Source: Rhodospirillales bacterium (lineage in GTDB: Bacteria > Pseudomonadota > Alphaproteobacteria > ATCC43930 > CGMCC-115725). Taken from it: a stretch of DNA of 64,000 bases. Location of the stretch: NCBI GenBank assembly GCA_947473305.1, contig CANJCB010000022.1, forward strand, positions 1 to 64,000, given 5' to 3'. Under the pieces are notes generated by a model. The model saw nothing but the letters and a program-made list of their open reading frames with translations, made no database searches and was not told the origin of the DNA. Both the position numbers and the translations under genes were made by a program. Shown here one piece after another: positions 61,370 through 64,000 of this stretch; position 1 is the stretch's first letter; each line of letters opens with the position of its first letter.

Positions 61370-64000
61370 GCGTTGCACCCTCCTTGTCAAGGCTGCCGGC
61401 GGCTTCGGCTTCGAAGCGACGGTCAAGTTCATAAAGCGTCGGCGGCTGCCGTCGCAACAATGTGTAGATCACGGGAACGAGGAAGAGCGTCGCCACGGTC
61501 GCCATTGCCAGCCCGCCGATGACCGCGCGGCCCAGGGGGGCGTTCTGCTCGCCCGCCTCACCGGCGCCCAAGGCCATGGGGATCATGCCGATGATCATCG
61601 CCAGCGCGGTCATCAGGATGGGCCGCAGCCGGGTTTTCGCCGCTTCAAGCGCCGCGGCGCGCGGCGTGAGGTTGTCGCGCACCCGGATCTGATTGGCAAA
61701 GCTCACGACCAGGATGGAGTTCGAGACCGAGATGCCGACCGTCATGATCGTTCCCATGAGCGATTCGACGTTGATGGTGGTGTGGGTGAGCGTCAGCATC
61801 CAAAGAATGCCAATAAGCGCGCCCGGCACCGCCATCATGATGATGAAAGGATCGACCCAGGACTGGAACAGCACGACCAGCAGCGCATAGACCAGGATAA
61901 TCGCGAGGATCAGTCCCAGGCCCAGGCTTCGGAAAGCGGCGGTCATCACCTCGTTCTGGCCGCGGATCGTGACGTTCATGGTCAGCGGCATGTCAGGCTT
62001 CAACTCGTCGATGACCTTCTGGATGTCGCCGGCGACACCGCCCAGGTCCCGACCATCGATATTCGCCGCCACATCGACGACGCGCTGCACCGTGTAGTGG
62101 TTGAGGGATTGCGCGCCGACCTTCGGTTTCAGCGACGAGATATCGGAGAGCCGCGTGACCGGAGAAGACGGCAGATCGGTGATCGTGGTCGTCGTCGCCG
62201 CCTGCAGGATGCCCAGGCTCGGCTGGCTCACCGGGATATCCATGAGTTCGGAAACGCTCGATACCTTGTCGATCGGGGTCTGGACGGCGACCGTATAATT
62301 GACGCCGTTCTCCGGGTTGATGAAATAAGAGGAAGCAACCAGGGCGCTCGACGACAGCGAGATCAGGAGATTGTTGGAAACGTCACGTTGGGTGATCCCC
62401 AAACGAGCCGCGCGCAACCGGTCCACGTCGATCTGGAATCCGGGATAGTCGAAGACCTGGACGATATGCGGATCGGCGACGCCAGGGATCTTCTGCATCC
62501 CTTGGAGGATGCGCTGGCTCATCCGGCGAGCCCGGTCGAAGTTGGAATCGGCGACCTGGACGTCGATCGGCGAGGAAGCGCCGAAATTAAGCACCTGGCT
62601 GACGATATCCGCGTTCTGGAAATAGAAAAGACAGTCCGGGAAAGCGGTCGGCAGTTGCGCGCGCATCGCGCGGATGTAATCGATGCTCGGCCGATGGGGC
62701 GTATTGAGGGAGATCAGGATCTCCGCATCCATATCGCCCACGTTGTCCATGGGAACGAAAGCCAAGTTGATCGAGGGCGGAACACCATCCACGTCGTTGA
62801 TGGTCCTGAGTTCGGCCGCCGGAATGATCTCACGGATCTTGTCCTCGACCAGGAGAACGAGCTTCTCCGTCTCCTCGAGCCGCAAACCGTGGGGACCTCG
62901 CATATGGAGCTTGATGATGCCCACGTCGGCGGTCGGGAAGAAATCGGTTCCGATCGAACTGCCCAATGCCAGTGCGCTGAGGAGGAGCGCGACCGAGGTC
63001 ACAAGCGTGAAGATGCGGTGGTCCAGCACCCTTTCGAGCATCCGGCCATAGATTTCCTTGATACCGTCGAAAACACGCTCGACCAATATGGTGAAGCGGC
63101 CGGGCTTGTGATGGCCGTCTCCCCCTTGCGCCAGGACATAGCGGGTCAAGGCCGGAAGCACGGTGAAGGAGAGAACATAGGAAGCCAGCATCGCCAGCAC
63201 GACGGTGAGCGCCAACGGAATGAAAAGGAACCGCGCCGGCCCCTGGAGCAGGAGCACCGGGCAGAAGACGATGCAGATCGCGAGCGTCGCCACAGTCAGC
63301 GGCTGGATAACCTCGCTGCAACCATCGAGAATCGCAACCGTCAGCGGTTTGCCGAGCGACTGGTTGCGGTGGATATTTTCGATCGTCACCGTGGCATTAT
63401 CGACGAGCAGACCGATCGCCAGCGCGAGACCGCCCAAGGTCATGAGGTTGATCGACTGCCCAGCCAGGAACAGGCCCGCCAATCCGGCAAAAATCGACAA
63501 GGGAATCGAGATCGAGACGATCAGCGTATTCCGCCAGCTTCCCAGAAACAGCAGGATCATCAGCGAGACGAGAACGGAGGAGATCATCGCCTCATGGACG
63601 ACGTTCTCGACCGCGCTGCTCACGAAGACCGATTGATCGAAATCGAGCTTCACCTCCAGGCCTTCGGGCGCGGCCGCCCGGATCATGGGCAAAGCGTCCT
63701 TGGTCGCCTGCACGACCGCCAAGGTCGAGGCGTCCGCATGGCGGAGGATTGCGAGATAGATCGCCCGTTGTCCGTTCACATGGACAATGTTCGTCTGGTT
63801 CGAGAACCCATCAGAGACTTTCGAGACGTCCCCCATGAGGACGGGAATGCCGTTCCGAATGCCCAGTGGCAGCCGATTGAATTGATCGACGGCCGTTGGG
63901 CTGGAATTAAGGGCGACCTGAAAATTCGTATCCCCGATGCGGGCATTGCCCGCCGGGATGATCACATTGGACGTCTGCAGCGCCTGGACCACATCATTCG
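61362..64000 (-). CDS. RND-family efflux permease (partial, 5' end outside the window)
   Basis: At least 879 codons of an RND permease, running off the right edge; the N-terminal approximately 150 residues are missing. Many transmembrane segments and the second periplasmic loop are visible. The TM4 proton-relay motif reads G-L-L-V-D-N-A-T-V-T-I-E-N-I, with one aspartate and an asparagine where drug pumps such as AcrB carry two aspartates. It differs from the pump at 33364. With its adaptor it makes a second efflux unit; the outer membrane factor gene is not in the window. Confidence 0.88.
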   Translation of the reverse strand, partial: NDVVQALQTSNVIIPAGNARIGDTNFQVALNSSPTAVDQFNRLPLGIRNGIPVLMGDVSKVSDGFSNQTNIVHVNGQRAIYLAILRHADASTLAVVQATKDALPMIRAAAPEGLEVKLDFDQSVFVSSAVENVVHEAMISSVLVSLMILLFLGSWRNTLIVSISIPLSIFAGLAGLFLAGQSINLMTLGGLALAIGLLVDNATVTIENIHRNQSLGKPLTVAILDGCSEVIQPLTVATLAICIVFCPVLLLQGPARFLFIPLALTVVLAMLASYVLSFTVLPALTRYVLAQGGDGHHKPGRFTILVERVFDGIKEIYGRMLERVLDHRIFTLVTSVALLLSALALGSSIGTDFFPTADVGIIKLHMRGPHGLRLEETEKLVLLVEDKIREIIPAAELRTINDVDGVPPSINLAFVPMDNVGDMDAEILISLNTPHRPSIDYIRAMRAQLPTAFPDCLFYFQNADIVSQVLNFGASSPIDVQVADSNFDRARRMSQRILQGMQKIPGVADPHIVQVFDYPGFQIDVDRLRAARLGITQRDVSNNLLISLSSSALVASSYFINPENGVNYTVAVQTPIDKVSSVSELMDIPVSQPSLGILQAATTTTITDLPSSPVTRLSDISSLKPKVGAQSLNHYTVQRVVDVAANIDGRDLGGVAGDIQKVIDELKPDMPLTMNVTIRGQNEVMTAAFRSLGLGLILAIILVYALLVVLFQSWVDPFIIMMAVPGALIGILWMLTLTHTTINVESLMGTIMTVGISVSNSILVVSFANQIRVRDNLTPRAAALEAAKTRLRPILMTALAMIIGMIPMALGAGEAGEQNAPLGRAVIGGLAMATVATLFLVPVIYTLLRRQPPTLYELDRRFEAEAAGSLDKEGATHG

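Noticed and set aside
1-64000. CRISPR array, tRNA or rRNA genes
   Set aside because: No regularly spaced repeats, cloverleaf-like sequences or conserved rRNA segments were seen on reading; no covariance search could be run.

Overview
The window is 64 kb of GC-rich, almost fully coding bacterial DNA. Gene density, frequent 1-4 base stop/start overlaps and the gene families present point to a soil or plant-associated Alphaproteobacterium, probably near Rhodospirillales; this is inferred from gene content, since no rRNA, tRNA or marker gene is present. No CRISPR array, tRNA, rRNA or prophage was seen, and no gene-free stretch exceeds 300 bases.

Left part (1-14,456): the 3' end of an ABC ATPase gene; a complete IS481-like insertion sequence (161-1132); an alpha/beta hydrolase; a four-gene oligopeptide-type ABC operon without a binding protein (2226-6011); a PEP mutase/isocitrate lyase-family lyase; a small membrane protein; peroxiredoxin Bcp; an operon of APH-like kinase, SDR and ACAD10/11-like acyl-CoA dehydrogenase (7938-11355); a serine hydrolase; an amidase and a MarR regulator.

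Centre-left (14,521-27,982) is the most distinctive region. It holds a Cys/His-rich protein of unknown function, two adjacent UbiD-family genes (the second has lost both catalytic glutamates), a 67-aa protein, a cupin, a two-component HpaB/flavin reductase monooxygenase, three tandem nitronate-monooxygenase-like paralogues, a DUF2848 protein, a UbiX prenyltransferase that would make the UbiD cofactor, an acyl-CoA ligase, an SDR without the YxxxK pair and a carboxymuconolactone decarboxylase-like protein. Together these look like a catabolic island for an aromatic or other unsaturated acid; the substrate cannot be named from sequence.

Middle (28,059-41,601): a complete nitrate/sulfonate-type ABC importer, an ArsR/SRPBCC pair, a RidA-like protein, an alpha/beta hydrolase, and a tetR-outer membrane factor-adaptor-RND operon whose last gene is a translationally coupled Rieske ferredoxin. 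A perfect 14+14 bp inverted repeat lies upstream of tetR. A lone family-5 binding protein follows.

Right part (41,772-64,000): amide, ester and dicarboxylate-type catabolic genes (isochorismatase-like hydrolase, MmgE/PrpD, amidohydrolase, alpha/beta hydrolase), a TauD-type dioxygenase next to a solitary molybdopterin-binding subunit, a lone polyamine-type binding protein, a second oligopeptide-type ABC operon (binding protein and permeases, no ATPases), an enoyl-CoA hydratase, an IPNS-like dioxygenase, a methyltransferase divergent from an XRE regulator, a ThDP enzyme, a glyoxalase I-like protein and a second RND pump that runs off the right edge. Overall this is an accessory, catabolism- and transport-rich stretch with four local regulators (MarR, ArsR, TetR, XRE).
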